64,000 nt of DNA from Alphaproteobacteria bacterium (GCA_030433215.1 JAUIMC010000003.1:248001-312000), one strand, 5' to 3'. Positions 1-9,681 are shown, counted from the stretch's first letter. Notes: generated by a model not told the origin, from the letters alone. Numbers and translations are program-made.

Positions 1-79
1 GTCAATGGAAACCGTCTCCAGCTTCAGCGAAAGGACGCCGTTCCGCGAGATCGTCGAATACATCGCCCTTCCGCTGTAA
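1..79 (+). CDS. C-terminal fragment of an unidentified protein
   Basis: An open frame enters from the left edge and stops at TAA 77-79, giving only 25 residues that end in EYIALPL. The stretch has the codon pattern of a real gene end and points toward the convergent hydrolase at 131. It is too short to assign to a family, and the rest of the gene lies outside the window. Confidence 0.45.
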   Translation, partial: SMETVSSFSERTPFREIVEYIALPL

Positions 80-130
80 GTCATGCCGGTCCGCTCTTTC
101 TGTGAGGTGTTTTTCTCGCCGTATGACGCG

Positions 131-1267
131 CTATTGACGCTTAGCGACCCAGTCGCTCACCAGAGCGGCTACGTCCTTGCGTTCGTCAGGACCGCCATTG
201 AAATAATGGCTGCCCTTGATCATCTGAAGCTCCTTGTCCTCGGAACCGATGTTCTCGAAAATCTGCTCCGCATCGCTGGGGAACACGCCGAGATCGGACG
301 ATCCCTGCACCACAAGGCACGGCATGTTGAAGGTCGCGAGCTGCTCGCCGCCCTGACATTTCGACGTTTCAAGGCTCCACATGGAGAGCCACGTTTTCAA
401 TGTATTCGCGCGGCCCAGCCCCGGGGCGGTTCTGTTGGCGGTTTCGGGATCCCCAAAATAACACATGGGCGTTTCGCGGTCGGAGGGGTCGAGAGACCCG
501 TCCATGAATCTGAGGTCGGCCCAGCTGCGATAGAGCGGGAACAGACGGTCCGGAATGCCCGCCGCATTCAGGCGTTTCAATTCCGCTTTCGCCCAGTCCG
601 TGATGCGCTGGTTCCGATCGCGCTGCGCCTTGCGGTATCGCGTGATGAACTCTTCCGAATAGGAAGGGCCGTTATCCGGATTAAAGGGATTGAGCGACTC
701 ATCGGTCGGCACGGGATCCCATTCATCAACAACGGACGGATCCAGATAGGAGGTGAGAACCTGCGGCCGGCCCTGATGCGCGTTGAAGGAAATATAGAGA
801 TCGCCCTTGGGGAGCGTATGCAGCGCGTCGAGCCCCGGCCCGGTGAGCAGATCGCCAAGCGAGGGAGAAATCGCTTCCGCCTGATACGCAGCCATCAGTG
901 AGCCGCCGCCGGAATTGCCTAGCAGAACGATTGTCTCAACGCCGGCCTCTTCACGTAGCCACCGCATGCCGGCACCGATGTCGAGCACCGCCTGTTCGAG
1001 CAGGAACTTGTCTTCCGCGCCGCGAAAGCGCGTGTTCCAACCCAGAAACCCATAGCCATGCGCGGCGAGATGCGGCCCCATATAGTGTTCGGTAAAATCG
1101 GAATTGTAGTGACTGGCGATAAAAGCCGTCTTCGGCTTTTTGCCCTTGGGCGTTACGTAAACGCCCTGACAGGGATGAGCGCCTGTGGGGCCGACGCCGG
1201 CCGTCGGCGAAGGCAATCCGAGATAGAGCCGATCGGCTTTTGCTATCAAGTCACTATCGTTGAGCAT
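131..1267 (-). CDS. alpha/beta hydrolase, paralogue of the one at 12838
   Basis: This is a 378-residue alpha/beta hydrolase. The nucleophile elbow GNSGGGS lies at about residues 117-123, with Ser119 as the likely nucleophile. A candidate acid follows in the VQGSSD strand near residue 322, and the catalytic His is in GSHYF near 354. No signal peptide is visible, so it should be cytoplasmic. It shares long identical runs with the 372-residue protein at 12838-13956, including the FIASHYN, GFLGWNTRFRGAED and FNPDNGP segments, so the two are paralogues. Each sits close to a VOC-family gene, which suggests a hydrolase acting on the product of a ring-cleavage-like enzyme; that role is inference. The start ATG at 1267 leads into a long divergent intergenic region. 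Confidence 0.88.
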   Translation of the reverse strand: MLNDSDLIAKADRLYLGLPSPTAGVGPTGAHPCQGVYVTPKGKKPKTAFIASHYNSDFTEHYMGPHLAAHGYGFLGWNTRFRGAEDKFLLEQAVLDIGAGMRWLREEAGVETIVLLGNSGGGSLMAAYQAEAISPSLGDLLTGPGLDALHTLPKGDLYISFNAHQGRPQVLTSYLDPSVVDEWDPVPTDESLNPFNPDNGPSYSEEFITRYRKAQRDRNQRITDWAKAELKRLNAAGIPDRLFPLYRSWADLRFMDGSLDPSDRETPMCYFGDPETANRTAPGLGRANTLKTWLSMWSLETSKCQGGEQLATFNMPCLVVQGSSDLGVFPSDAEQIFENIGSEDKELQMIKGSHYFNGGPDERKDVAALVSDWVAKRQ

Positions 1268-1814
1268 GAATTCATATTCCCTTGTCTATTCGTTTGTTTG
1301 AAGAAGGCCGGCCTTCCCCGGGGGGAAGAGGCCGCGCCGTCCGCAACTTCAAAACACGGCGGCCGACCGCCGCGAGTCCTGAGATTGTCAGGCGTGATAG
1401 AAGGCCCTAGGCGCGCGAAACCAGGTCAAAAGACCGGTTTCCCTGCGCTCGCATTTCCACTCCCATTCCCGATTATTGGTCTCCTGTCCGGAGGCACGGG
1501 TTCTTTGTTCATCGAGAGCTCCAATATACCGAACGGCCTGCCGGAATCGCGGTCATTTTTTTGAGGGCTAGCCCCTCATTTTTTCGGGTCCTTGGACTGG
1601 GTCCGGCGAGGCGCGAAATCTCTGCCCCATGGCGGCGGAACCAAGCTTTTTAGGGCCTGTGCTGTAATTTTCTTACGTGTACAGCGCCCGCCCCCCGCCA
1701 TACCCTGAATGCAAAACAGGCCGGCCCGCTCCCTGGATGAAACGGGGCGGTCCTTTTCTTGAAGCCGGTCCGGACGATAACAACGCAACTGCGAAGCAGG
1801 AAGGAAACACGGCA
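1268..1814. other. 547-base divergent intergenic region
   Basis: This stretch separates the leftward hydrolase from the rightward VOC gene, so it should hold both promoters. No convincing coding frame is seen. At 1563-1577 a short hairpin, GAGGG-ctagc-CCCTC, is flanked on both sides by T runs preceded by TCA. It could be a weak rightward terminator or a regulatory hairpin. A longer upstream extension of the VOC frame to 1677 is open, but it lacks a ribosome site and homology to the paralogue. Confidence 0.5.
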
Positions 1815-2417
1815 ATGGCGGACAAAGCAGAGAAAAAATTTGAAACTCATGGCGTTCACCATCTCGCGCTGGTCTGCAAAAATATGGCGAGAACGGTGCA
1901 TTTCTACCGGGACATTCTCGGCTTTCCGCTGATCAAGACGCTGGAGATTCCCAAAGACGTGCCGCACTGGTCGGCCGGGATGCAGCACTTCTTCTTCGAT
2001 ATCGGCAACGAGACCTCTCTTGCGTTCTTCTGGTATCCGAATGCGCCGGAAACCGTTCCCGGCGTCTCCGGCGCCCCGGCAGGCGGCGGCACCTCGGCGC
2101 ACGGCTCCATGAACCATGTCGCCTTTACGGTCTCCCCGGAGATGATCGACGTTTACCGCCAGCGCCTGGTCGACAACGGCATCGACGCGACCCCGGTCAT
2201 CAATCACGACGACAGCAGAACCTCGGTCAGCCCGGACATCAACGAAACCACCTATGTCCGGTCGATCTATTTCTTCGATCCGGACGGCATCCGCCTCGAA
2301 TTCGCCGCCTGGGTGAGAGAGCTGACGCCGGAAGACGCAAAGCTCCCCGCTTCGGAAATCGACAGCGTGCCGGCGCCGGACGCGGCGACGGAAAGAACGC
2401 CGGAAAAAGTCGGCTAA
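1815..2417 (+). CDS. VOC-family (glyoxalase/extradiol dioxygenase-like) protein
   Basis: This 200-residue protein has the vicinal-oxygen-chelate fold. The first module begins with HHLALVCKNM and the second with MNHVAFTV. The expected metal ligands are visible as the His in HHLAL, the His in NHVAF and the Glu in RLEFAAW, a 2-His-1-carboxylate set typical of the superfamily. The start at 1815 is chosen because GGAAGGAAAC precedes it and because the paralogue at 14186-14752 aligns from this point. It probably acts on a small catabolic intermediate together with the hydrolases; the exact reaction cannot be read from the sequence. The frame stays open upstream to 1677 but that part looks non-coding. 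Confidence 0.85.
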   Translation: MADKAEKKFETHGVHHLALVCKNMARTVHFYRDILGFPLIKTLEIPKDVPHWSAGMQHFFFDIGNETSLAFFWYPNAPETVPGVSGAPAGGGTSAHGSMNHVAFTVSPEMIDVYRQRLVDNGIDATPVINHDDSRTSVSPDINETTYVRSIYFFDPDGIRLEFAAWVRELTPEDAKLPASEIDSVPAPDAATERTPEKVG

Positions 2418-2554
2418 CGCGCCGTCGGCTCTATCGCACCTTGCGCCCATGGCTCGGCCTTCGCTTTACCTGCGGCTTGAGCCATGGCCGCCCGGCCGCC
2501 CGCTGCTTTTTTAACAATGGCGCCGGGACCGGCTGAAAGGCCGTATGGAAACAA

Positions 2555-3532
2555 ATGCGCCTTCTCCTGTTCGCCCCCTCCTATGCTCGCGTCGCCAAAG
2601 CGCTTGACGCGTTCGCTTCTCAAATCGACCTTTACGTGATGGACGCCAAGGGCCGGGTCGAGCACGCAGGCCGTCCGGCGGCGCTCGACGCGGTGCGTCC
2701 GGAAGCCGGCTGGGCGAGCGTTGAAACTTTTCTTGCCGAGGGCGGGCAGGCTTATACGGCGGCGCTTCTCAATTCGCCGGACCTGAAATGGGTGCAGAGC
2801 GAACTGGCCGGCCTCGATCACAAGCTGTTTTCGCAATTTCTGGAAAAAGGCGTCACGCTGACCACCAGCCACGGACAGGCCGTCGGCATGGCGGAATATG
2901 TGTTCTGGGGCGTGCTCGATCATTTCCAGGGCGGCCCGGCGCGCCGGCGCGCCCAGGCGGACCGCGTCTGGAAACAAAAGCCCTATCGCGAGATTTCGGG
3001 CGCCAATTGGCTGCTGGTCGGCTTCGGCGCGATCGGCCAGGGCGTCGCGGCAAGAGCGCGCGCCTTTGGCGCGCATGTCACCGGCATCAGGCGCAGCCCC
3101 GCGCCGCATCCGGACGCCGACCGGATCGCGACCTTGAAAGACCTGCCCGATTTGTTGCCGGACGCCGATATCGTAGTGTTGTGCTGCCCGCTCACCGATG
3201 AAACCCGCCACCTTGCGGATGCGCGTTTCTTTTCCGCCATGAAACCCGGTGCGATGTTTGTAAATGTCGGGCGCGGCGGACTGGTCGATGAACCGGCGCT
3301 GATCGCTGGACTCGAGGGCGGCGTTCCCGAGCACGCCTTGCTGGATGTTTTCGAGACAGAGCCCCTGCCCCAAGACAGTCCCTTCTGGACACACCCCCGC
3401 GTCACCGTAACCGCTCACACTGCCGGCGTATGCTCCGGCTATGCGGCGCGCAATGAAGCGCTCTTCATGGAAAACCTGCGCCGCTATCTGGCCGGCGGCC
3501 CCTTGCTTCACGAAGCTGCGCCGGCTGCATGA
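2555..3532 (+). CDS. D-isomer-specific 2-hydroxyacid dehydrogenase
   Basis: This 325-residue NAD(P)-dependent dehydrogenase should interconvert a 2-hydroxyacid and a 2-oxoacid. The Rossmann motif GFGAIGQGVAARA lies at about residues 154-166. The conserved NVGRGGLVDE segment supplies the substrate Arg, a Glu follows in VFETEPLP, and the catalytic His is in TAHTAG near residue 288. The N-terminal catalytic half is divergent, so the substrate is unclear; glyoxylate/hydroxypyruvate reductase-like activity is possible. It lies 137 bases after the VOC gene and 61 before the quinone oxidoreductase, consistent with one transcription unit. Confidence 0.87.
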   Translation: MRLLLFAPSYARVAKALDAFASQIDLYVMDAKGRVEHAGRPAALDAVRPEAGWASVETFLAEGGQAYTAALLNSPDLKWVQSELAGLDHKLFSQFLEKGVTLTTSHGQAVGMAEYVFWGVLDHFQGGPARRRAQADRVWKQKPYREISGANWLLVGFGAIGQGVAARARAFGAHVTGIRRSPAPHPDADRIATLKDLPDLLPDADIVVLCCPLTDETRHLADARFFSAMKPGAMFVNVGRGGLVDEPALIAGLEGGVPEHALLDVFETEPLPQDSPFWTHPRVTVTAHTAGVCSGYAARNEALFMENLRRYLAGGPLLHEAAPAA

Positions 3533-3593
3533 CTTTTAAGAGAGTCTTTTCCGGCCGGGGACCGTCGTCACTTCAAACAGGAGAAAGCCTGCA

Positions 3594-4559
3594 ATGACCG
3601 AGATGAAAGCCGCCGTCGCCAGCACCGACGGCTTGAAGATCGCAACGATCGCGCGTCCCGCGATCGGCGACAACGATATCTTGGTCAAGGTTCATGCGGC
3701 CGGCGTCAACAGGGCGGACTTGTTTTCGGCCGCCAATCCCGACGCGCTCGGCAAGCCCATCGGCATGGAATGGGCCGGCGAAGTCGTCGAGACCGGCTCC
3801 GGCGTTGACGCCTGGCGCGTCGGAGACCGGGTCGCCTGCATGGGCATGGGCGGCTATGCGGAGTATGCGGTCGCCGATCAGCATCTCGCCCTGCCGATTC
3901 CGGAAAACATTTCCCATGAGACAGCGGCGGTGCTCCCGCTGGCGCTGATGACCGCGCATAACGCGCTCGATGTCGCCGGTTTCCGGTCAGGCGAAACCGT
4001 GTTCGTCCACGGCGCGGCGTCCGGCGTGGGCCTCGCCGCCATACAGATCGCCAGTCGGCTCGGGGCGAGTCAGGTCTTCGCAAGCTCGCGCAAGACCGAC
4101 AAGCGCGAACGTCTCCTGAGTTTCAGCGCCACGCGGATGATCGATTCCGGTAAAGAGAACTGGTCGGCCGATATTCTCCAAGCCACCGGCGGAAACGGCG
4201 TCGATGTCGTCGTCGACATGGTGACCGGCGCAAGTTTCAACGAAACCATGCAAGCCACGGCCAAGCTGGGGCGCATCGTCAATGTGGGACGGCTCGGCGG
4301 CATGACGGCCGATGTCGACTTCAACCTTCACGCCCTGCGCCGGCTCGCTTTTTTCGGCGTGACGTTCCGGACGCGAAGTCTCGACGAAGTGCGCGAGATC
4401 GTGCGCAAGGTTAAGACTGAATGCTGGCCGCTCGTCGCGGAGGAACGGCTTTCCCTGCCGGTCGATCGCAGCTTCAGCCTGGACGAAGCTGTCGCCGCGC
4501 TCGACCATATGGCGGCGGACCGGCATTTCGGAAAACTCGCTGTGCATTGCGACGCCTAA
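3594..4559 (+). CDS. zinc-independent quinone oxidoreductase-like MDR enzyme
   Basis: This 321-residue medium-chain dehydrogenase/reductase starts at 3594 after a good AGGAGAAAG site. It has the GroES-like N-terminal domain (AAGVNRADLF, then GMEWAGEVVE) and the nucleotide motif GAASGVGLAAIQIA at about residues 140-153. Ser-Arg after the second strand (ASSRKTDK) favours NADPH. The structural zinc cysteines and catalytic zinc ligands of alcohol dehydrogenases are absent, as in NADPH:quinone reductases and enoyl reductases. In this catabolic run it may reduce an unsaturated ketone or acyl intermediate. Confidence 0.86.
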   Translation: MTEMKAAVASTDGLKIATIARPAIGDNDILVKVHAAGVNRADLFSAANPDALGKPIGMEWAGEVVETGSGVDAWRVGDRVACMGMGGYAEYAVADQHLALPIPENISHETAAVLPLALMTAHNALDVAGFRSGETVFVHGAASGVGLAAIQIASRLGASQVFASSRKTDKRERLLSFSATRMIDSGKENWSADILQATGGNGVDVVVDMVTGASFNETMQATAKLGRIVNVGRLGGMTADVDFNLHALRRLAFFGVTFRTRSLDEVREIVRKVKTECWPLVAEERLSLPVDRSFSLDEAVAALDHMAADRHFGKLAVHCDA

Positions 4560-4690
4560 TGATCCGGCCTCTTAAGGACGGCTGGCTGCACGGGACAATT
4601 GCCGCGCGGCGCATCGCGTCGTAGAGCCTGACATCAGGATGCGCGCGCCGGCGGGCTCGCACGCATCATTTTTATAGCCGTTCCGGCGTT

Positions 4691-6514
4691 ATGGATAAAA
4701 AGATGAATACGATTGAGTTGCGCGACCTGAAACTGCTTTTCGACTGGCTTGACCTGAACGGCGTTCTCAAGCGCGATCGCTACGCCTCTCATACGCCGGA
4801 CGATATCGAGGCTGTGCTCGAACTGGTCCGCCGCATCGCGGAGCAGGAAGTCGCGCCTTGCGCGCGCGCAAGCGACCTGCAAGAGCCGCAGCTCACGCCC
4901 GAAGGCGATGTGACGGTCCTGCCGGCGGCGGCCGACGCCGTAAGGGTGATCGCCGATTCCGGCTTGTTCGGCGCGCCGTTCGACTTTGACGCCGGCGGGT
5001 TGCAACTGCCGCTCACTGTCTACACCGCGGCCCTTGCGACCTTGATGAGCGCCAACATTTCCGTGCCGTCCTTCATGCTGCTCACTGTCGCGAATGCGCG
5101 CCTCATCAAGGCGTTCGCCAGTCCGGCGCAGGTCGAAGCCTTCGCCCTGCCCCAGATCGAAGGCAAAACGCTCGGCACCATGTGCCTTTCCGAACCCCAG
5201 GCGGGGTCGGCCCTGTCGGATATCCGCACCCGCGCGGTCGAGGAAGGCGAGGACGAGCTGGGCCGCCGTTTTCGGATCAAGGGCTCGAAGATGTGGATCT
5301 CGGCCGGCGACCACAATGTCACGGACAACATCATCCATCTCGTACTAGCGAAAGTCGCCGATGAAGAAGGCCGCACGGTTCCCGGCACGAAAGGCATTTC
5401 GCTTTTCATCGTGCCGAAAATCCTGCCGGACGGGGCGCGCAACGACGTCGCCGTCTCCGGTCTCAATCACAAGCTCGGCTATCGCGGCATCCCGAACTGC
5501 GCGCTCAATTTCGGCGACGGCTCGGCGACGCCCGGCGGCGCGCCCGGGGCAATCGGCTGGCTTGTGGGCGAGCCCGGCCAGGGCCTGCCGCAGATGTTTC
5601 ACATGATGAATGAAGCCCGCGTTTCGGTGGGCGTCGGCGCCGCCGCGCTTGCCTGCCGGGGATACAGCCTGTCGCTCGACTATGCGCGCCAGCGCCCTCA
5701 GGGGCGGCCCATCGGCGTGCGCGACGGCGATCCGGTTCCGATCATTCAGCATGCGGATGTGCGCGCCATGCTGCTCACCCAGAAAGCCTACGCTTATGGC
5801 GGGCTGGCGCTGGCGCTTTATTCCGCGCGATTGCAGGACGAAGAGCTGACCGCGCCCAATGCGGCGGACCGTGAGGCTGCAGCAAGCCTTCTAGCGCTGT
5901 TGACGCCGGTCACCAAAACCTTTCCGTCGGAAATGACGCAGCAGTCGCTGCATCACGCCATCCAGATTCATGGCGGCGCCGGCTACACGCGCGACTTCGA
6001 GGTCGAACAGCTTTATCGTGACAACCGCCTCAACCCTATTCACGAAGGCACGACCGGCATTCACGGCATGGATCTCGTGGGCCGCAAGCTGCGCAAGGAT
6101 GGCGGCAAGGCGCTGGCGCTCCTGAAGGCGCGCGTTGCAACCACCATTGCAGAGGCGCGCGCCATCCCGGCGCAACAGACAAGCGCCGCGCAACTGGAAA
6201 AAGCCTGGACGCAGGTGACGGAGGCCGCGGCGAGCCTGATGGCAGAGCCGGATGAGACCGCGGCGCAGGCGCAGGCGACGTCCTTTCTGTTCGGCTTCGG
6301 CCATGCGGTAGTCGGCTGGCTATGGCTCGACCTCGCCGTCGCCTGCGAGCGTAAAGGCGCAGCCGATGACAGCGCCGACAAATCACTGCTTCGCGGGCAT
6401 GTCTTGGCGGCGCGGCATTTTCTGGAAACCGAACTCCCCCGCATTCCGGCATGGCTGGCGCCGCTGGCGGGCGGAACGCCCGCCTTCGTCGATATCCGCG
6501 AAGACGAGTTCTGA
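4691..6514 (+). CDS. acyl-CoA dehydrogenase, long (FadE-like) type
   Basis: This 607-residue FAD enzyme should introduce a 2,3-double bond into an acyl-CoA. The FAD-binding LSEPQAGSALSD and KMWISAGDH segments lie near residues 163-205. The catalytic-base region YRDNRLNPIHEGTTGIHG near 440-458 carries the Glu typical of these dehydrogenases. The last 120 residues form the extra C-terminal domain seen in about 600-residue bacterial members. The ATG at 4691 has only a weak ribosome site, and the ATG four codons later is a possible alternative. It lies 131 bases after the quinone oxidoreductase gene and precedes the regulator. Confidence 0.9.
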   Translation: MDKKMNTIELRDLKLLFDWLDLNGVLKRDRYASHTPDDIEAVLELVRRIAEQEVAPCARASDLQEPQLTPEGDVTVLPAAADAVRVIADSGLFGAPFDFDAGGLQLPLTVYTAALATLMSANISVPSFMLLTVANARLIKAFASPAQVEAFALPQIEGKTLGTMCLSEPQAGSALSDIRTRAVEEGEDELGRRFRIKGSKMWISAGDHNVTDNIIHLVLAKVADEEGRTVPGTKGISLFIVPKILPDGARNDVAVSGLNHKLGYRGIPNCALNFGDGSATPGGAPGAIGWLVGEPGQGLPQMFHMMNEARVSVGVGAAALACRGYSLSLDYARQRPQGRPIGVRDGDPVPIIQHADVRAMLLTQKAYAYGGLALALYSARLQDEELTAPNAADREAAASLLALLTPVTKTFPSEMTQQSLHHAIQIHGGAGYTRDFEVEQLYRDNRLNPIHEGTTGIHGMDLVGRKLRKDGGKALALLKARVATTIAEARAIPAQQTSAAQLEKAWTQVTEAAASLMAEPDETAAQAQATSFLFGFGHAVVGWLWLDLAVACERKGAADDSADKSLLRGHVLAARHFLETELPRIPAWLAPLAGGTPAFVDIREDEF

Positions 6515-6641
6515 ACTCAACGCGCCTGAAAGTCCTGAAGGTCTCGGCCCGGCAAGGGCGCCTTGCCGCGTCGTCTATCGGTTTGACGGCCTCGTCATTA
6601 GCCGCTATCGCCCCGGAGTTCCGGATTAATGCGGCGAATCG

Positions 6642-6650
6642 ATAATGTAG
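6642..6650 (+). promoter_or_regulatory. possible GntR half-site before the gntR-type gene
   Basis: The nine bases ATAATGTAG sit just upstream of the regulator's start. The same nine bases recur at 7536-7544 inside the inverted repeat before the second acyl-CoA dehydrogenase. This suggests the regulator also binds its own promoter; one half-site alone is weak evidence. Confidence 0.35.
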
Positions 6651-6657
6651 AAGGCTT

Positions 6658-7389
6658 ATGGCGAAAACCCCCGCACCCCGCCGCGCCGCTAGCGCCCGCC
6701 CGGATCGGAAAATCAAGGCCAAACAGGCTCCCGCCGCGACTGTCAAACCCGGCCCCGGCGGCACGCGTGACTACCTCGTGCAGGACATCATCAAGCGCCT
6801 ATATGACGGCGAATACGAACCGGGCCAACGCCTTCAGGAAACGCAACTCACCGCAACCTACGGCGTCAGCCGCGGCCCGGTGAGAGAAGCGCTGAACGCC
6901 CTCGCCGCCATGAACATCGTGGAACTGACGCCGCAACGCGGCGCGCAGTTGCGCGTTTTACGAATAGAAGAAGCCATTGACACTCTTGTCGTCGCGCAGA
7001 ACCTTATCGGACTCGCGGCGCGCCTTGCCGCGCAACAAGCCCCCGATTCCAAGGCCGGACAGAGATTCCGGACTTGCCTCGAAAAGCTGCAAACATTCAA
7101 GCCGGACACAGAAGGGTCGGCGTTCGCCGTCGCCCGCGATAATTTTTACGCCGCTCTCACCGCCATGGCGAACAATACCGAGCTGAGCCGCATTTTACCG
7201 ACCGTGCGCGTTCACCTGATCCGCGTTCAATTCCGCTCTCTTCTTCGCATAACCGATTCCACGCGGCTTGCGGATTATCAAAAGATTGCAGAGGCTGTTT
7301 TCGCCGGACGCGCCAGACAAGCGGAAACAGCCGCCCGCGCGCATATTGATCGGGCGATCACGCGCCTCAAATCCTTCAGCTCAGAGTAA
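6658..7389 (+). CDS. GntR-family transcriptional regulator (FCD subfamily)
   Basis: This is a 243-residue one-component regulator. A basic, proline-rich N-terminal arm of about 40 residues precedes the winged helix (VQDIIKRLYDGEYEPG to GVSRGPVREALNAL, about residues 40-90). An all-helical FCD-type effector domain fills the rest. Such proteins usually bind a carboxylic acid or CoA-linked ligand. It sits between the two acyl-CoA dehydrogenase genes, and an inverted repeat in the following gap (7463-7549) is a likely operator. It probably controls this catabolic block and itself. Confidence 0.88.
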   Translation: MAKTPAPRRAASARPDRKIKAKQAPAATVKPGPGGTRDYLVQDIIKRLYDGEYEPGQRLQETQLTATYGVSRGPVREALNALAAMNIVELTPQRGAQLRVLRIEEAIDTLVVAQNLIGLAARLAAQQAPDSKAGQRFRTCLEKLQTFKPDTEGSAFAVARDNFYAALTAMANNTELSRILPTVRVHLIRVQFRSLLRITDSTRLADYQKIAEAVFAGRARQAETAARAHIDRAITRLKSFSSE

Positions 7390-7462
7390 TCGCCAGCCGT
7401 CACGCGGAAGATGACCTTGCGCCGGGCGCAACAGCGCCTCTGGCGACAGCATCCCCCTCTTT

Positions 7463-7549
7463 TCGTCCTACAATAATTTTCAAGAAAATCATGATATAAA
7501 GTGCTTTTATAGATTTAATCGAACACCGTATCTGTATAATGTAGGACGA
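7463..7549. promoter_or_regulatory. widely spaced inverted repeat, probable GntR operator pair
   Basis: TCGTCCTACA at 7463-7472 and its exact reverse complement TGTAGGACGA at 7540-7549 flank 67 AT-rich bases ahead of the GTG start at 7571. The AT-rich interior, with TATAAAGTGC and TGTATAAT, is a plausible promoter. Arms this far apart fit two separate operator copies in opposite orientation better than a hairpin. Confidence 0.55.
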
Positions 7550-7570
7550 TATTTTGAAGGAAACGCCTCC

Positions 7571-8878
7571 GTGGACCCCAGCAAAAAAAGCGCCGACCTC
7601 GCCGAACGGTTAACCGCCTTCATGGCTGAGCATATCTACCCCAATGAACGCCGTTATTTTCTTGAAACGGAGCGGCTGGGGCCGTGGGCCATTTACCCGG
7701 TGGTGGAGGAATTGAAGCCTTTGGCCAGAGCGGAAGGGCTGTGGAACCTGTTCCTGCCGGTGAAAGAAGATCCGAATGGGTTATCCAATGTCGATTATGC
7801 TCCGCTGTGCGAAATCATGGGACGCAGCATCCTTGCGCCCGAGATTTTCAACTGCTCGGCGCCCGACACCGGCAATATGGAGACGATCCTGCGCTATGGC
7901 TCCGAGACGCAGAAAGAAAAATGGCTGAAGCCGCTGCTCGCCGGCGAAATCAGGTCCGCCTTTGCGATGACCGAGCCCGAGGCTGCCTCCTCGGACGCAC
8001 GCAATATCGGCAGCTCCATCATTCGCGACGGCGATGATTACATCGTGAATGGCCGCAAATGGTACACAACCAATGCGACGAGCCCGGCCTGCAAGATCAT
8101 CATCTTCATGGGCAAGAGCGACCCGGACGGCGAAGATCCCTATCGCCGTCAATCGATGATCCTCATCCCGCGCGATGCGCCCGGCGTCAAAGTCATTCGA
8201 GCCCTGCCGGTCATGGGCTTTTACGGAACGCCCGACCGCGCGGCGGAAGTTCTGTTTGAAAATGTCCGCGTGCCCGCGTCTAACATGCTGCTCGGCGAAG
8301 GATGCGGCTTCGAGATTGCGCAAGGGCGTCTTGGCCCCGGCCGCATTCACCATTGCATGCGCCTGATCGGCCTGTCGGAACGAATCCTGGAGCGCATGTG
8401 CCGACGCGCGGAATTGCGCGCGCCTTTTGGCAGGCCGCTGGCGGAACAATCTGTCACGCTCGAGCGCATCGCCGAATCGCGGATCATGATTGATCAGGCC
8501 CGCCTGCTGACAATGAACGCCGCCCACATGATGGATACGGTCGGCAACAAGGCCGCCCGGCGCGAGATCGCAATGATCAAGGTCGCCGCGCCCCGCATGG
8601 CGCAACAGGTGATCGACTGGGCGATACAGATGTTCGGCGGCGGCGGCACCAACAACGATCACTTCCTGCCGGCGGCCTTCGCCATGGCGCGCCTCCTGCG
8701 GCTCGCGGACGGGCCGGACGAAGTGCATCGCAATCAGATCGGCAAACTGGAAATTCGCCGCCATCGCCAGACCAACGCCGACAACACGGGATCCGCGGGA
8801 GACGTTCTGCCTCTGGATGAGGCGGCGCGCATGTCCAATCAAGGGCTTTGGCCGAGACCTGCGGATTTCCAGGAATGA
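7571..8878 (+). CDS. acyl-CoA dehydrogenase, ACAD11-like
   Basis: This 435-residue flavoenzyme starts with GTG at 7571, preceded by GAAGGAAAC. The FAD and substrate motif [14 protein letters not shown] lies near residues 134-147 and GRKWYTTNA near 161-169. Near 378-385 it carries DGPDEVH, the form of the catalytic-base region seen in ACAD10/11-type enzymes, in place of the EGT motif of short-chain dehydrogenases. The family is linked to branched or 4-hydroxy acyl-CoAs, so a modified acyl chain is likely. The stop codon overlaps the start of the next gene (ATGA), so the two are translationally coupled. Confidence 0.9.
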   Translation: MDPSKKSADLAERLTAFMAEHIYPNERRYFLETERLGPWAIYPVVEELKPLARAEGLWNLFLPVKEDPNGLSNVDYAPLCEIMGRSILAPEIFNCSAPDTGNMETILRYGSETQKEKWLKPLLAGEIRSAFAMTEPEAASSDARNIGSSIIRDGDDYIVNGRKWYTTNATSPACKIIIFMGKSDPDGEDPYRRQSMILIPRDAPGVKVIRALPVMGFYGTPDRAAEVLFENVRVPASNMLLGEGCGFEIAQGRLGPGRIHHCMRLIGLSERILERMCRRAELRAPFGRPLAEQSVTLERIAESRIMIDQARLLTMNAAHMMDTVGNKAARREIAMIKVAAPRMAQQVIDWAIQMFGGGGTNNDHFLPAAFAMARLLRLADGPDEVHRNQIGKLEIRRHRQTNADNTGSAGDVLPLDEAARMSNQGLWPRPADFQE

Positions 8879-9651
8879 GCGGGCGGCTTCAAGGCAAGCT
8901 GGCGCTCATCACCGGCGCCGCGCAAGGATTAGGCGCCGCGACGGCGCACGCCTTCGCCCGCGAAGGCGCGCGCATGCTCCTGACCGACCTCAATGAAGAC
9001 GGCGCGCACGATACGGCGCGCGCCGTCAACAAAACCTATGGCGACGGCGTTGCTCTTGCAGCCCGCCAGGATGTTGCCAGCGAAAGCGACTGGATCGATG
9101 TTGTCGGCGCGGCGCGCGAAACGCTTGGCGGCTTGTCCATTCTCGTCAACAACGCCGGCGTCGTTCTGACGGGAACGGTCGAAGACTTCACGCTGGACGA
9201 ATGGCGCCGCGGCATGGCCGTCAACTGCGACAGCGTCTTTCTGGGAACAAAGCATGCCTTAAAGCTGATGCAGGTCCGCCAGCCCGGCTCGATCATCAAC
9301 ATATCATCCATCGCCGGGCTCATCGCTTCGCACAATTTCGCAAATTACAATGCGTCCAAGGCGGCGGTCTGGATGCTGACCAAATCCATCGCCCTTCACT
9401 GCGCCCGCAAAGGCTGGGACATACGCTGCAATTCCATACACCCGGCTTTTGTGCTCACGCCGATTCTGGACGATCTTGCCAGCGGCAAGGACAGGGAAAC
9501 GATCATGGCCAAACTCGTCCGGCAGGTGCCCCTGGGCCGCCTGGGCGAAGCCGAGGATGTCGCTCATGCGGCGGTCTATCTTGGTTCCGATGAAAGCCGG
9601 TTCATGACCGGCGCCGAGATGAAGCTCGACGGCGGCGTATCGGCCATGTAA
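8875..9651 (+). CDS. short-chain dehydrogenase/reductase
   Basis: This 258-residue classical SDR has the cofactor motif TGAAQGLG at about residues 12-19 and NNAG near 87. The catalytic Ser is in NISSIAG, and the Tyr and Lys are in YNASK near 156-160. An acidic residue after the second strand (LTDLNED) favours NAD. The start at 8875 is chosen because it overlaps the previous stop as ATGA; an upstream in-frame ATG at 8848 lies inside the dehydrogenase gene. It most likely oxidises a hydroxyl group on the same acyl or alicyclic intermediate. Confidence 0.9.
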   Translation: MSGRLQGKLALITGAAQGLGAATAHAFAREGARMLLTDLNEDGAHDTARAVNKTYGDGVALAARQDVASESDWIDVVGAARETLGGLSILVNNAGVVLTGTVEDFTLDEWRRGMAVNCDSVFLGTKHALKLMQVRQPGSIINISSIAGLIASHNFANYNASKAAVWMLTKSIALHCARKGWDIRCNSIHPAFVLTPILDDLASGKDRETIMAKLVRQVPLGRLGEAEDVAHAAVYLGSDESRFMTGAEMKLDGGVSAM

Positions 9652-9653
9652 AT

Positions 9654-9681
9654 GGCGCGCTGAGGGCGCGGCGCGCCTTTT
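9654..9681 (+). terminator. hairpin between convergent genes
   Basis: GGCGCGC at 9654-9660 and GCGCGCC at 9671-9677 form a perfect seven-pair stem followed by TTTT. It lies between the SDR stop and the stop of the facing CoA ligase and could end rightward transcription. Confidence 0.5.

Noticed and set aside
1058-1564. A possible plus-strand gene in the first divergent region
   Set aside because: Its first third overlaps the hydrolase gene on the other strand, and the rest has no protein-like pattern or ribosome site.
2414-3511. A 365-codon frame antisense to the 2-hydroxyacid dehydrogenase
   Set aside because: The sense strand carries all dehydrogenase motifs, and the antisense product has a composition typical of a shadow frame.
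7781-8842. A 353-codon frame antisense to the ACAD11-like gene
   Set aside because: The sense gene has a complete acyl-CoA dehydrogenase pattern, and the antisense frame has no family match.
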